NCBI RefSeq assembly: GCF_020497125.1
Contig: NC_059087.1
Span: 17,207,925 to 17,271,924 of the forward strand
Direction of reading: 5' to 3'
Source of the DNA: Mauremys mutica
Lineage: Eukaryota; Chordata; Testudines; Geoemydidae
Length of the DNA: 64,000 nt
Part shown: piece after piece, positions 11,715 to 22,935 of the stretch
How the letters are laid out: each line of letters starts with the position of its first letter
Position numbering within the stretch: position 1 is the stretch's first letter
Made by a program: the position numbers and the translations under genes
The notes under the pieces: generated by a model
Seen by the model: only the letters and a program-made list of their open reading frames with translations
Told to the model about the DNA's origin: nothing
The model's database searches: none

Positions 11715-14700
11715 CTTCTGATTATGTTATTCATTTTCATATTTATGACCTTCAAAACCTTCATCTTTTAACGTTCAAATTAAGATGCCACAATTTACAG
11801 CTGACAGCACTGAAATTCAGGTGCAGCTTGCTTTGGAATACATGAGACCTGGATATACTATGACAACGTATTTTGAACAGAGGCAATGCTGACAAACAAT
11901 ACTCTGGTCTGAGCTTTGCCTTCTGGTTGGAATCACCCATTGTGTCCGCCACTAACTCAGGAAGTTCTTTCAACTTTTCAGAATCCTCCAGCATAGCAAG
12001 CTCACTCTAATTCTCCTCCATACTTCGTTTATCAAGAGTTCAGTGTGACCCATTGCTGAAACAGCAGTAAGCAATGTGATGCTTATCAACAGCCCCGAAT
12101 CAGGAAGGTAGAATATTGAGGAAGACTGGATGGGCACAGGTGGTGATAAACCTGGTATGGCTGAACCCGCTACCTGATAGGGAAAGCTTATACGTTCCAG
12201 TTTGTGAAGGTGTCTATGCTGGAGCTGGCCGAACTTGCTTTATAAAGTCAAAACCTACCCAGACCTTTCACTCAAACTCCAATCAATTTGAACCAAACCC
12301 TTCAGAGATTCAAATAAGTTTATCTAAATATCCTTCTATTTTTTTTTAATTTCCAGGCCTGTTTCTAGCTTCTGGCTGACACTAGAAGCACAAGTGTTGA
12401 ACAAAGCAAGAAGGTTTTCTGGTATTTATGGGCCAACCAGAAGCAAGGGGTAACAGAAATCTTACAGGAAAACACTGTGAGATTCACTGCCCAGTTCTGA
12501 AGACCCAAGAGGTATAGTACATAAGAACATAGACTAGGATAGTGCTTATCCAAGAACTTCACGCCTTTCGATGCTCACCCATCACTAGTCTATGACAGAC
12601 AGTTAAGATAAAGAAGAGTAACTTGACTTATTATTGTCACATAACTAAATCAGTGTCACTTGGTTGAAGAAGTGTATCTATCTGAACTTCTATGTAGAAG
12701 TTACAGGATGATTAGACAAGGTCCTAAGCCCAAACTTAGAAAATAATAGATGAAAAAAAGGTGTGATATGCAGCACGTTTTAAAACTTGTGGTGACTGGG
12801 GGGGTTGCCATGGATACACATGCTCAGAAGACAGAGTAGCTTAAAGTCTGGCAGTTCAAGGAAACCAAATAATTAATTGTTTTGGTCTGAAGTGTGCATG
12901 TGTGTGTCCTTTTCTGTTGGAACTGGATGAACTGCTCCAAGATGTGCCCTCCACTTTGACCTGAGACTAGATTTTTCATTGTTTTCAAAGGGAAAAAGAA
13001 ACAATTTTTCTTGAAAATGGACAACAGAACCTGTAATGATGTCAACATACCCAGACCACCTAGCCGGTTCAGCTGACTAAGGAAAGCCGGGCCTTTGAAT
13101 TATTCCCCCATAACTAACTAGCAATGAGGCAAGCCTCCAGAGCTTTAGCTGTTTGCTTACTTACAACTTTAGATGCTTTGTGACAAACCGCTTTGTGTCT
13201 GCAAATCTGGGCTGAAAATTCCTTCCGGAACAGAGTCTATCCCGAGATCCCCAATACTTTCTAACTCCCCCCTGCTCAGGACGGAATGACCCTGGGAACA
13301 GCCCCTTGGGACTCCTGCTTCCAGTTCCACCTAAATGAAAAATAACTAGAGGAAGAAGGGAAGCAAACTGAATTTTTTCAGACTCCAAAATAGATTTGGT
13401 TCTGGTGCCATTCCGGTTCGGGGCAAGGCTTATACAGACTGGCTCAGCCATTGTTATTGGGCTGATCCAGTTGAGTATCGCTAAAGCGAAGTTCTGGATT
13501 TATTAGAAGTGCTGTTGCTGGGAGGAGACTACAAAACAGGGTAAACCACAGTAACTGGTTCCTGTTTCCGGATACAGTAGAGCAAGTAATAGGAAAATAT
13601 TCTGGTTTTACTGGAAGACAATAATGATTGTTTTAAATAGTGTCCTAGGTGTGCATAGTGCTTTGCTAAGAAGACAATACACAATGAAGTGGGTGTGGAG
13701 GAAGGCAAAGGCGAGGGTTACACTAAATAAGGAGCCTGTCATTTGTTTTGTTAAGTTGTCCGGCATCATGTGATGTCATTTTCTCCCCACTGGGGGAGAA
13801 GGGTTGGAGTTGGCCTCGCACAGAGGAGCTGCAGATGGCGGCTGATGAAGAGTGGTAAGTTCTGTTCAGAGGAGGAATCTGAAGCTGGAGTGTGAGGCTT
13901 CACCTTGGGCATGGTCAGGAAGGCTGCTACAGACATACGGGGAGAGAGTGGTATGGAGACAAATGGGGCCAGCCCTATATTAGTCCTTGTTTCCATCAGC
14001 AGCAGCTTTAAAAATGACCATGCGGTAACCATGTGACCAATCCTGGCACTCGTGTTGCGTGAGGCATAACTGATGCTTATAAAGGGAGTTGAACTTTTGA
14101 GGCGAGCTGCTGTAAGTGTTGCACGTTACAGTTGTTTTTATTGCTTGGAGAGCAGCAAAGGTTCCGAATTAAGTTCTGAAAAGCACCCACGAGCTGTTTC
14201 ACCAGAGAGCAGCTGAACATGGGCCTAGACATTCGGGCTAGGAATCCCATGAGAAAATCGTCCCTTGTGCGGGATTTCACAGGCTCAGTCCTGGTTAGAG
14301 CTTCTGGGGTGGAGCCAGGAAGGGCAAAGGAATGTGAAAACAAAGTGGGGGCGGGGAAGGGGTCTCACACTCTCAGAGGTCCCCACAATTTCAGTTCTGG
14401 GTGAAGACTCGGCTGTTCCCATTTTATCTGGATTAGTTCCTCTCCTGCTAGGAGTCTGAAAAGGGTGGGGGAAATATTCCTCTCCTAGCATCTGAAAGGG
14501 ACATGAAAGAGACTCTTTCCTGCTGTGAACTTGGGGTCACTGACTAGAAGGTCTCATTTTCTATCACTTTCCTAGGCCAACCTGAAGGGGAAAGCTAATG
14601 GAATCTCAGCCACCAGCCTCGGCAAAAGTGACTTCATTATTCAGGCCTTTCTCCTGCAGTCCATACAGTGGTGCTACGGTTGGCTTACAGCAATCGTGTA

Positions 14701-15090
14701 CTGTGTATTTCATGCTGGCCCTGCAGGACGGCGTCTAATTACATCATAGCTTGCATTACCCTTCCTAGCAATGCTGCATCCATAGTATCAGCAGTATACC
14801 ATCCATAAAGAGCAGCTCTTGCTGTTATACAGCGGTGGGGTGCCTTGTTTGTGTCTGTAGCCCATGCGTTATGGCCCAGAAGCCAAGGCTGAGACCAGTG
14901 TGGGAGGGGAATGTTCAAACCTCACCATCATGGAAGGACACTGATCTAATTTGAATGTCACTCCTTCATTTTCACCCTCTTTGTGAGGGAGAGGGCGACT
15001 GATTATGGTCCTGTGTGCTCTGCATTGGATGTCATTGATCAATGGCCACACTGTGTATACACACTCAGTACATGGCCTGGTCAATGTTGC
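11715..15090. other. Unique non-coding sequence
   Basis: No repeat family, RNA gene or exon recognised. A small CR1-like word (ACATAAGAACATAGACTAG) occurs near 12,520 but is too short to call. 12,700-13,060 is AT-rich. Confidence 0.45.
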
Positions 15091-15094
15091 AAAT

Positions 15095-15305
15095 AGCTCT
15101 AAGGAAACAAAGAATTACAGAACAGGAAACAGCCACTTGGCCCAATGAGTGTAGCCCCTTAAGTTTATCTCCAGCCCGACTCCTTGCTTTGTCTTTGCAT
15201 CTGCAAATCAACTCTCTCCTCATAAAAATGTCCAGCTGTCTCTTAAACCCATTCAGAGTAATTGCCTAAGGTGACCTAACTTGGCAACTATTCTATAGCA
15301 TGTTG
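15095..15305 (-). mobile_element. Possible old CR1/L3-type LINE 3' fragment
   Basis: The pattern of an attacca-like block, then CTTAAACCCATTCAGAGTAATTGCC and a run of ACTATTCTATAGCATG resembles antisense 3' regions of ancient CR1/L3 LINEs in amniotes. No reading frame remains, so the call rests on general resemblance. Confidence 0.3.
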
Positions 15306-15368
15306 TCTAGTCGGAGTGAAATAATCCTGCTAGAATCCCCTGTTTATTTTTCACATTGCCTGCAGTCA

Positions 15369-15592
15369 TGCCACCCTGGGCTGTGATCTCGTCAGATAAG
15401 CAAGTTCTGATCTGTGCTCAGATAGGAAATAACCACAGAAAACCCATGGCGGTGACTCACCATCTGAAAGTCTTCCCTTTGAATCATTCCTGAGCTAATG
15501 CCTCAGCTGAAGGCACTGTTTTTCAAATGAGATGTGAACCTGAGGGTCCTGTCCATTTCTGCTCATTAAAGATACTAAAGCACCTTACCGCC
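15369..15592 (+). mobile_element. 5S-rRNA-headed SINE remnant
   Basis: The first part keeps 5S-rRNA-like words in order: CCACCCTG, then TGATCTCGTCAGAT and AGCAAG. These match the 5' and box-A part of 5S rRNA. A SINE body follows, ending with ATGAGATGTGAACCTGAGG, GTCCTGTCC and CATTAAAGATACTAAAGCACC, a tail I associate with 5S-derived SINEs of vertebrates. It is far too diverged and too long to be a 5S gene. Whether it belongs to AmnSINE1/SINE3 or another 5S lineage is open. Confidence 0.55.
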
Positions 15593-15839
15593 TAGTGAAA
15601 TCCCAACTCTGGTTGTTACAGTCGAACCTAAAGTAACTATAGTTCCCCCCGTGGTTTACGGTGAATAATTCATTCTTCTCTTTCTATTTCTAAAGCTGCT
15701 CTTTCTGCTACTTCATGAACCACTTGCCACCCTAAAGTTGGGTCCAGTTTGGTCAGAGGTGATGATGTGACGTTACTTGATCTCTCATTGTAGAGAGAGG
15801 CTTAAGTCAACGTGTGAAGCCAGAGAGTTCAGATGCATC

Positions 15840-15842
<3 letters not shown>

Positions 15843-15914
<72 letters not shown>
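15843..15914. repeat. Compound (TA)n(CA)n microsatellite
   Basis: About 42 bases of alternating TA are followed directly by about 28 bases of CA. Likely length-variable between individuals. Confidence 0.95.
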
Positions 15915-15915
<1 letters not shown>

Positions 15916-15919
15916 GTGT

Positions 15920-17605
15920 AAAGCATGTTCATTCTTTTAGATCAAAGACACTATACAGGGCCATGCTTTCCCACATAGTCCCATCAGGCCCTTGAGCAGA
16001 ATGAGACTAGCTAAAGATTCTACCTTACCATCACCTAATATACCTCTTGTAGGACAGCACATGAGAGTGAGCACCACCCTTTCCATCTTTCCACATGAGA
16101 TATATATTCTTAGCCTATGAAATAATACTGCTTGCCCTCACACTACAGTCTCAGCAAGGGGATGGGGTTATTAATGTAAACATGAGCAAAACTGAAAGCT
16201 CCCCCTCACCCGGTATTCAAGACATTTTCAGATATCATGATCATGAAGAGAAGACTTTGGTCCTGACTCGAATCACATTCCCACAAACATTTGAAAATGC
16301 CATTGTCCAGGCCAATGGATAAGAATCTGCCATCTCAGTGTGAAGACTGTGCCAGCTCTTCTGAGCATGGCTATTCTGCCTCTGGCCACAAACACACTTG
16401 GTAATATTTTTTAAACAGAAGCATCCATGATGTGATCCTTCTACAGCCTCCAACAACTGTTTGTCTCTTGTAACATTTTTGTGGTATAGGTAGCTATGAA
16501 ACTGTCAGTTCTTTTGTGTACCACACCTTTAAATATTTAAGAACTCTTGCATGTGCAGAGTTTAACAGCCATCTTCTTGAGTCACGGTAGCCTGTATGAG
16601 AAGAGATACACCCACTGATCTCCCTGGGAGACTTTAGCTCTTGCATTTAATCTACAATAAAAACCCTTTTGTACTGAAAGTGTAGTTTTCATTTTCTTTT
16701 AAGTGCCTGTCAGGCTGCAGTTAGAAAAGGAGGCAAAGATGTTGTGAAGAGGAATAAAAGGGCAAGAACAAAATTATTGGTTAAACATCTGGAAGTGTCC
16801 CCCAAAGTAACACTGTTTTCACTCTGTGAAATTCTCATGGCGAAACTAAACCAGCGGATGCTCAGGAAAAGGCCTGCTGTATAAAGTTTCACTTAACTCC
16901 AGGTCATTTTGTGACTATTCACGTATCTCCCAGAAACGGCCATTCATTTCACCAGCCTTTGAGATACTGAAAATACTTTTGCTTTTGTTTTTCCCTACAG
17001 AACTGGCAAATGGGCAGAATTCACCAGTCAGTAGATACCCACACACATTGCACAGCTGAACTGTTTTGTATATACCACAGCTACTTTAAAGAAAAGCTAG
17101 TCCTAATCTAAGTGTGTGTATGTATACAAACAAGGACTTTGTAGGCATCCAAAGCACACTTTTAAAAGTCTCCCTACTAAATACACTAACAGAAACATAC
17201 ACACTCATTACAGCACAGCCTCTTTGCTCCAGCTCCTATTAACTTACAGAGCAGCTGCTACTGTTGTGACCTTTTATAGCTGACCCAGCTATCCCAGCAT
17301 GCTCTGCTGTTCCCCCGCCCCAATTGCTTACTCATGCTTAGCCACACCCAGTCTGCAGATAAATCAGCTAACAGGAAGCTGAGCCTCCCCTACACATTCA
17401 TTCATCCAGGGAAGAAAAGTCAGAGAGAGAAAATGCTAAAGAAAAGTTCTCTAGGCCCCTGCAGGAGGCTGAATTGTAGTATGTTTGCTTCCAGCTCCTC
17501 ACACCCCGTGTTTTGGTGAGTTACCTTGGATCTGGGTAGCCCTAACTATGTGATTGTTTGAACCCCAGATCCAAATCTGAATTTCACAAATGACCCCAAT
17601 GTTTA
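15920..17605. other. Unique non-coding sequence
   Basis: No repeat family or exon recognised. Frames are below 80 codons. Moderately AT-rich. Confidence 0.45.
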
Positions 17606-17609
17606 CACG

Positions 17610-17683
17610 TGAGACAAGGTGGGGGAGGTAATATCTTGTATTGGACCAAATGCTGTCAGTGAAAGAGACAAGCTTTCAAACCA
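17610..17683 (+). mobile_element. Fragment of a turtle-type dispersed repeat
   Basis: The words GACAAGGTGGGGGAGGTAAT, TTGGACCAAATGCTGTCAGT and GAAAGAGACAAGCTTTCAAA in this order mark a common turtle repeat. It is a second family, distinct from the one at 8.1 kb though similar in general form. The 3' part is lost. Confidence 0.6.
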
Positions 17684-17754
17684 ATGTTTATAAAAGGCTA
17701 AACCAAAATCTCAGCTGCAACTATAGGGGTGTTGGGAATCTGGATTTAAGTCTG

Positions 17755-17772
17755 AGAGAGAGAGAGAGAGAG
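17755..17772. repeat. (GA)n microsatellite
   Basis: Nine GA units, simple sequence. Confidence 0.85.
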
Positions 17773-17989
17773 GTGTAGCTGTAGTGTCAGTGTCTTGGGA
17801 AAACTGACCTTCCCTCTTCATTTTTTTCTTTAAAGTCACACAGGTACAAATTGGTTTGCTCCCTTTTAAAATCCCTTTCACCCTGAACTTGCCTGCAATC
17901 CATTGGCCTGCAAGCTCAGCACAACAGTGGTTCAGCAGCTGTTCTCCTTTGTAACACCGCTTAAGTGTGTGACTCACACAAAAGAAAAA

Positions 17990-18169
17990 AGAACAGGAGT
18001 ACTTGTGGAACCTTAGAGACTAACAAATTTATTTGAGCATAAGCTTTCATGGGCTACAGCTTATGCTTGAAAACTTATGCTTAAATACCTTTGTTAGTCT
18101 CTAAGGTGCCACAAGTACTCCTGTTCTGTTCTTTTTGCGGATACAGATGAACACTGCTGCTACTCTGAA
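17990..18169. mobile_element. Head-to-head pair of turtle-type repeats with 12-bp flanking direct repeat
   Basis: The left half runs GAACAGGAGTACTTGTGG to ATGGGCTACAGC. The right half is the inverse, running back through TTTGTTAGTCTCTAAGGTGC, CACAAGTACTCCTGTTC and on to TGCTGCTACTCTGAAA. The element therefore folds back on itself. A perfect 12-bp direct repeat, ACAAAAGAAAAA, flanks it at 17,978-17,989 and 18,170-18,181. This is the same family as at 8.1 and 11.6 kb. A 12-bp, A-rich duplication and an internal inversion would fit LINE-type insertion, but a DNA-transposon origin is not excluded. Confidence 0.7.
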
Positions 18170-18471
18170 ACAAAAGAAAAAGCACAGCAGGATTCAATCC
18201 TGCAAAGTACTGAGTAATATTGAGCATCCTCACTTCTCATTACAGCCCTCTGGGTGCTGAGGGAGCAGTGCTCCCCTGGAAGCTACTCCCAATACCTTGC
18301 ACAACCAGGCTGTGCAGAGAGTAACCCACTTATTACTGTTTGATCACTGGCACTCAAAAAATAGTAAGACCCTTATATGGCTAGTGGCCATTCACAGTCG
18401 CACTAGATAAGAGGTAATGCATTATCAGGGATAGACATAAGCCCTTGTACTACAGGGCATTACTTAACTCG

Positions 18472-18612
18472 CTAATGGAGGTGAGAAAAAACTTCCCCTA
18501 GCAGCAGATTATTTCACAGTGGTCATGATGGGGTTTCCTGCACCTTCCTCTGAAGCATGTAACTGTGGCTACTGGCAGAGAAAGGATACTGGATTAGATC
18601 AGAGGATGGGCA
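18472..18612 (+). mobile_element. CR1 LINE 3' end fragment
   Basis: This is part of the CR1 3' region. Recognisable blocks are ATGATGGGGTTTCCTGCACC, TTCCTCTGAAGCATGTAACT and GATACTGGATTAGATC. No coding part remains. Confidence 0.65.
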
Positions 18613-18800
18613 GTCCTGTAGTTTAGGTGCTAATCTAGCACTTGAGACCCAGGTTCAAATCCCTCCTCTGCTACAGATTTCCCGTATGACCCAGGGCAAG
18701 TCACTTAATTGCTCTGTTCATCAGTTCCCAGTCTGTGAAATGGGGATAACAGCCCTGCCTTACCACACAGGAAAGGGGTGAGGATAATTAAAGACTGCAA
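18613..18800 (+). mobile_element. MIR-type CORE-SINE
   Basis: The order is a degraded tRNA-like head (GTTCAAATCCCTCCTCTGC serves as box B), the core phrase GGGCAAGTCACTTAATTG, then GTGAAATGGGGATAACAG. This is a clear MIR pattern. It abuts the CR1 fragment to the left. Confidence 0.7.
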
Positions 18801-18829
18801 GGTTCCAGATACTTCAATAATGGGGGCGA

Positions 18830-19200
18830 TGCAATAGGGAGATGAACCACTAGTCTGCTGCAACATGGCAGTCTCTGTGCATCCAGCGCTATACAGGACG
18901 TGAAATGAGAAAATCCTTTTACAACCTAAAAAAACAGAGAGCAGAAAGGAGGCAATGGAAACCCAGAGGAAGACATAACCTGCTCTCATAACAGGACTTC
19001 TGCTGAAATCTGCCTTGGGGGTTGGATGCCCAATGGCCTCTAAATCTCCATGGCAGATTTGAAAATCTCAGCCCCAGGCACAAAACGTTTCATTACGGCT
19101 TCAGCTCTCTCGGAGCAGAACAGCATCTGATCAAAGGTTGGTGAGGGAATGGAAACGGGATCACCTTTGTATCAGTGCTGGAAAACGAGGGGCTAGGCTG
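18830..19200. other. Unique non-coding sequence
   Basis: Nothing recognisable. A small AAAATCTCAGCCCCAGGCAC word near 19,063 resembles arms of short fold-back repeats. Confidence 0.4.
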
Positions 19201-19204
19201 GGGG

Positions 19205-19440
19205 CCTGAGTATCATGGACAGAGATTGGGGGCCATGGGGGGTGTTGCCCCCTAAACTGTATATGTTGATAGTGGGGGGGCCCCACAATTTAAAGATTTG
19301 TCTGCCCTTGGATATGCCCCCCCCGAGGCAGCACAATATTGCTGGTAGTGTGTGTGTGTGTGGGGGGGGGGAATTTAAAGGTTATGGGGGGGCACATGAC
19401 CACCCCACACATCACCTCTGAATCTACAGAGGTTTTCAAA
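19205..19440 (+). mobile_element. G-run-rich dispersed repeat (copy 1)
   Basis: The block is marked by long G/C runs, AATTTAAAGGTTATGG, then GGGGGGGCACATGACC and a CATCACCTCTGAAT end. The same landmarks in the same order occur at 26.2 kb, so it is a dispersed family and not only low-complexity DNA. The left boundary is unclear. Confidence 0.5.
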
Positions 19441-20360
19441 CTGTGGGGCCCACCTTCCTAGATGGGCACCGAGGAACATTTAGGGGGGCCATGCCAGACA
19501 GCTCGGGCCAGCCCTGCCCAGCTGGGCTCAGGGAGGGAGGGAGCACCACATCTGCTCACTGACACTGTAGTTTAAGGACCACTAAAAATCAGTAAATCCA
19601 GATGTTAGACCTACACCAATTAGTAGTAGTATTAAGCACCCCCCACCGCCTCCCCAAATATAGACGTCAGACTACACCTGTGCTGAGAATCAGGAGATTC
19701 AATCCGCTACATGGGAGGGAAAAGCCTGTCGTTGTCTAGTGCCAGCATAAGGTGGAATGGGGAAAGATGAGGTTAGTTGGAGCACTAAAGCACAATGCAG
19801 CAAAATGGTGCCTATCAATCCGAACTGCGTCACTGTTCAGAGGTGGGAAGTTGTCATTAAATAAAACACGTGAACAAAGAGGAGGAAATTCTGTCATTGG
19901 TGGGGCAGGGCATTGCAGCAAATAAAGCCCAGAGTGGCCCCATCTGGACGTCCAGATGTTCTGAGAGACACCAAACCAGTGCATGCCACACACGGGGCTG
20001 CTCGTTGTCACCAGACAGGCACTGCAGGAGGAAAGGATGAGTGCACTGTTTTTCCTTATTTATTCCTTAGCAACCAAAAGCCCCCCTGTATTTTCCCAAC
20101 TTTGGGGCTTACGCGCTGGATCCCCATGCGGTGGCATTCTACCACCATGAATGGCGAAGGAATCTGAATCGTCACAAATGGCTGGATCTCATTTCTGTTA
20201 CTAGAGAACGATAAGCTAATGCACCCTGGGGACTTTACTTGGCTCCACAGGAAAGGATCATGGGTAATGGGGTTAGGAAAGGGAAGCCTGAGGCACAAAG
20301 GGGTAGAGTTCCCCCTTGATGCATGTGCTTTGCTGGGGTACATGCAGACATTCACTTAGA
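19440..20360. other. Unique non-coding sequence
   Basis: No repeat family or exon recognised. Overlapping frames of 84-99 codons on both strands look fortuitous. Confidence 0.4.
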
Positions 20361-20364
20361 CTTG

Positions 20365-20605
20365 GGGCTGGTCTACACTGGGAAATATCTGAGTGACATA
20401 GCTCTGCTGACCTGAGCCCTGGTGTAGACTGTGCAAGGTTGATAGACGTATTCTTCCATCAACCTAGCTACCGCCCCTCAGGAAGGTGGATTAACTACAG
20501 TAACAGGAGAGCTCTTCCCAGTGGTGTAGATAGTGTTTATGCTGAAGTGTTACAGGGTCACAGCTGCAGCACGGACGTCGTAGTGTTTTAAGTGTAGACA
20601 TACCA
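20365..20605. mobile_element. PIF/Harbinger-like MITE
   Basis: The left end, GGGCTGGTCTACACT, is inversely repeated at the right end as AGTGTAGACATACCA. The element is 241 bp, non-coding and flanked by TTG on both sides. A 3-bp duplication suits PIF/Harbinger, although TTG is not the usual TWA. The GGTCTACACT end recurs near 22.2, 40.5, 42.2 and 50.3 kb. Confidence 0.6.
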
Positions 20606-20614
20606 TTGATGTGT

Positions 20615-20865
20615 TCACTAGGGGAAAGGTGTATTCTTAACTCCAGTTAGCGAGCTCAAGGTCAATCCCAGTGAAGACGGAGACATGTGTAGTTTTTGCA
20701 TGAGTTAGCAGGCTGAGTTAAAGGCGAGGCATCCCCATAGTTCTTACATTGACCCGCCAACTTGTGTGGAAACTACAACCTGCCTTGTCTTCACTAGGCT
20801 TCTACCCTGTGTTAGTTAAGTGGAGTTAAGAACACCCCTTCTATCCTATGGAAAACGAGGCCTAA
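20615..20865. mobile_element. Inverted-repeat DNA element
   Basis: GGTGTATTCTTAACTCCA at 20,628-20,645 pairs with TGGAGTTAAGAACACC at 20,821-20,836. Further outward, TTCACTAGGGGAAAGG and CTATGGAAAACGAGGCC are weakly inverted. It is a second non-autonomous transposon directly beside the previous one. Outer ends and target duplication are uncertain. Confidence 0.6.
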
Positions 20866-20869
20866 GAGG

Positions 20870-22005
20870 AGTCAGACTCCTGGCTTTAACATGTGGGTCC
20901 CAATGCACCCCCAAACCTCAAGTGACTCAGCTGAGACCACATGATTTCAGTTAGTTTCCAACCAAAACTTGGCCCATGTCCACTCCAAGTTCTACCCAGC
21001 CAGCTTGCTCAGAAAATTCATCCCACGTCGTTTGCTCACAGCCCCGTTTCAGGCTCCACTCCTCTAATGCCCTGAGTCGTAGCCACCATCTTCATTGCAA
21101 AAGAGGGACAAGCAAGGCCGTCTATACAGCCTATCAGCATGAGTGCTAATTATCCAGCAGGAGTCACTGCTGCAAAGCTGTGCAAAGCTCTCTTTCCCCT
21201 CCGGAGCTGAGCGCAGCGCATCATGGGATTATTTGACTGGCTTTCTTGCTGTGCCTGGGACATCTTCCACCCTGAGCAGGGCCTGAAGAACCTATTTAAC
21301 TGTGTCCCTCTGACTGGCTCCATGATCAGTCCATTGCAAACGCAGTGGATTAGTTTCACCTTCTCACTGTTCTGCACCTACACACACTTGCACCAGGAGG
21401 AGGAAACGGGATTAAAAACCACAGGGCAGGAGAAAGCAGCCATAAAACGTGGAATGTCCCAGGCACTCATGCTTGACCTTAAAGTTTGCAAGCTTAGGGA
21501 AACGGTAATGTAACCAAGAAAGCCAGCAGATGGAATTCAGCTCCCCAGCAGGACTGGAAACAAATGAATTGACTAACTGAAATATACATTCACACTGATC
21601 TCTCTGCATCAACAGCACACTATTTACCGTCCAGTACAATAATATTGAATCAAGATTTGCATGGAAGGGTAATTTCTATTCCATAGCACAAGGTAATTTC
21701 CCAAGACCTTTTTTTCCCCCCAGAGATGCAAAAACATTTACTTTAACGATAATGAAAATAAACTTTTCGATCAGATAAACCATAACTACCAACTGTTAGG
21801 AGGAGGATTAACTTGGGCTGAGTTTTTTTTTTTTAAACGTTGCATGAGGAAAAGCCCTGGGGACAAAACATTTGCAGGACGGGTTTTAGTGTACATTGAA
21901 CTAATAGTTTCTCTGAGGAAAAATGTTTAGTGCTGACAGGTATCGGTTTTCATTACTTGGAGTGTCAACTAGCAAAGTTTTAATCAACAGGGTTACAGGC
22001 AAAAT
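20870..22005. other. Unique non-coding sequence
   Basis: No repeat or exon recognised. 21,640-21,960 is AT-rich. Confidence 0.45.
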
Positions 22006-22009
22006 CAAG

Positions 22010-22130
22010 CAGTGTGGTCTGCTGGTTAGAGTGGGGCACTGGGAGTCAGGTCCCTTTGGTTCTCTTCTTAGCTGTGAAACTGGCTCGGCTGTGTGACCGT
22101 GGGCAAGTCACTGAACGCTGGCTTGTGCCT
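22010..22130 (+). mobile_element. MIR-type CORE-SINE head
   Basis: GGTCTGCTGGTTAGAGTGGG is a tRNA-like box A region. CTGTGTGACCGTGGGCAAG followed by TCACTGAACG is the MIR core. The 3' part is lost. Confidence 0.6.
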
Positions 22131-22242
22131 GCACAGCAGAACTAGGATGGTTCTGGTGCCTCGCTAGGCCACTGAGCCCCGGCCCTCAGGAGTATGAGGG
22201 TACAAAATGTACTTTTTATTATTTGTGTCACAACAGCACTAA

Positions 22243-22640
22243 GGGTAGGTCGACAGTGGAATCAAAGACCCATGACACGGACACGGCTGGCCCGGGTCAG
22301 CTGACTCAGGCTCACGGGGCTAAAAATGGCTATGTAGACATTTGGGCTCGGGAAGGAGCTGAGCTCTGTAGGGTGACCCGATGTCCCATTTTTATAGGGA
22401 CAGTCCCAATTTTTGGGTCTTTTTCTTATATAGGCTCCTATTACCCCCCCACCCTCTGTCCCGATTTTTCACACTTGCTGTCCGGTCACCCTAGAGCTCT
22501 GGGACCCTCCCCCTTCATGCGGTCCCAGAGCAAAGGCTCCAGCCCAAAGCCTGAATGTCTACACTGCAATTTTACAGCCTGAGCCATAGGCAGCTGAGCC
22601 AGGCCAGCCATGGCTATTGAGTTGCTGTGTGGACATACCC
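22243..22640. mobile_element. PIF/Harbinger-like MITE, carrying a nested hAT-like element
   Basis: GGGTAGGTCGACAG at the left and TGTGGACATACCC at the right are imperfect inverted repeats. The flanks are TAA and TTA, which may be a decayed 3-bp TWA duplication. The interior is split by the 125-bp element at 22,369-22,493, so this one is older. Confidence 0.55.
22369..22493. mobile_element. 125-bp hAT-like MITE with perfect 8-bp target duplication
   Basis: The ends are TAGGGTGACCCGATGTCCC and GTCCGGTCACCCTA, inverted repeats of each other. The direct repeat GAGCTCTG flanks it exactly at 22,361-22,368 and 22,494-22,501. Eight-base duplications are typical of hAT transposons. It is non-coding and needed a transposase from elsewhere. 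Confidence 0.85.
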
Positions 22641-22649
22641 TTAGAGGCC

Positions 22650-22880
22650 CCAGTCATGAGGGCACTAGTGTGTCAGGCACGGTACAAATATATGGGGACA
22701 GAAAGTCCCTGCCCCAAAGAGCTCACAAACTAAACCAAAGGAGGGGGCGGGGGGGACACAGAAACAGAGGTGAAGTGACACACCCAAAGTCACACAGCAG
22801 GTTAGCGGCAGAACCAGCAACAGAACCCAGGTGTGTCAAATCCTGCTCCCCTGATCTAACCACTAAACAGCCATCTGCCT
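22650..22880 (-). mobile_element. MIR-type CORE-SINE, nearly complete, antisense
   Basis: On the minus strand: tRNA-like head (TAGTGGTTAGATCAGGG), box-B-like GGTTCTGTTGCTGGTTCTGC, core GTGTGACTTTGGGTGTG, then the GAGCTCTTTGGGGCAGGGAC tail. Most of the family length is present, though diverged. Confidence 0.7.
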
Positions 22881-22935
22881 TCCTCATCTCGGGAAGCTCT
22901 TCACTAGAGACTCCCGCTCCTGCAGCCCTTAGAAG

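Noticed and set aside
15369..15440. Possible 5S rRNA gene
   Set aside because: Only parts of the 5S sequence remain and they continue into a SINE body.
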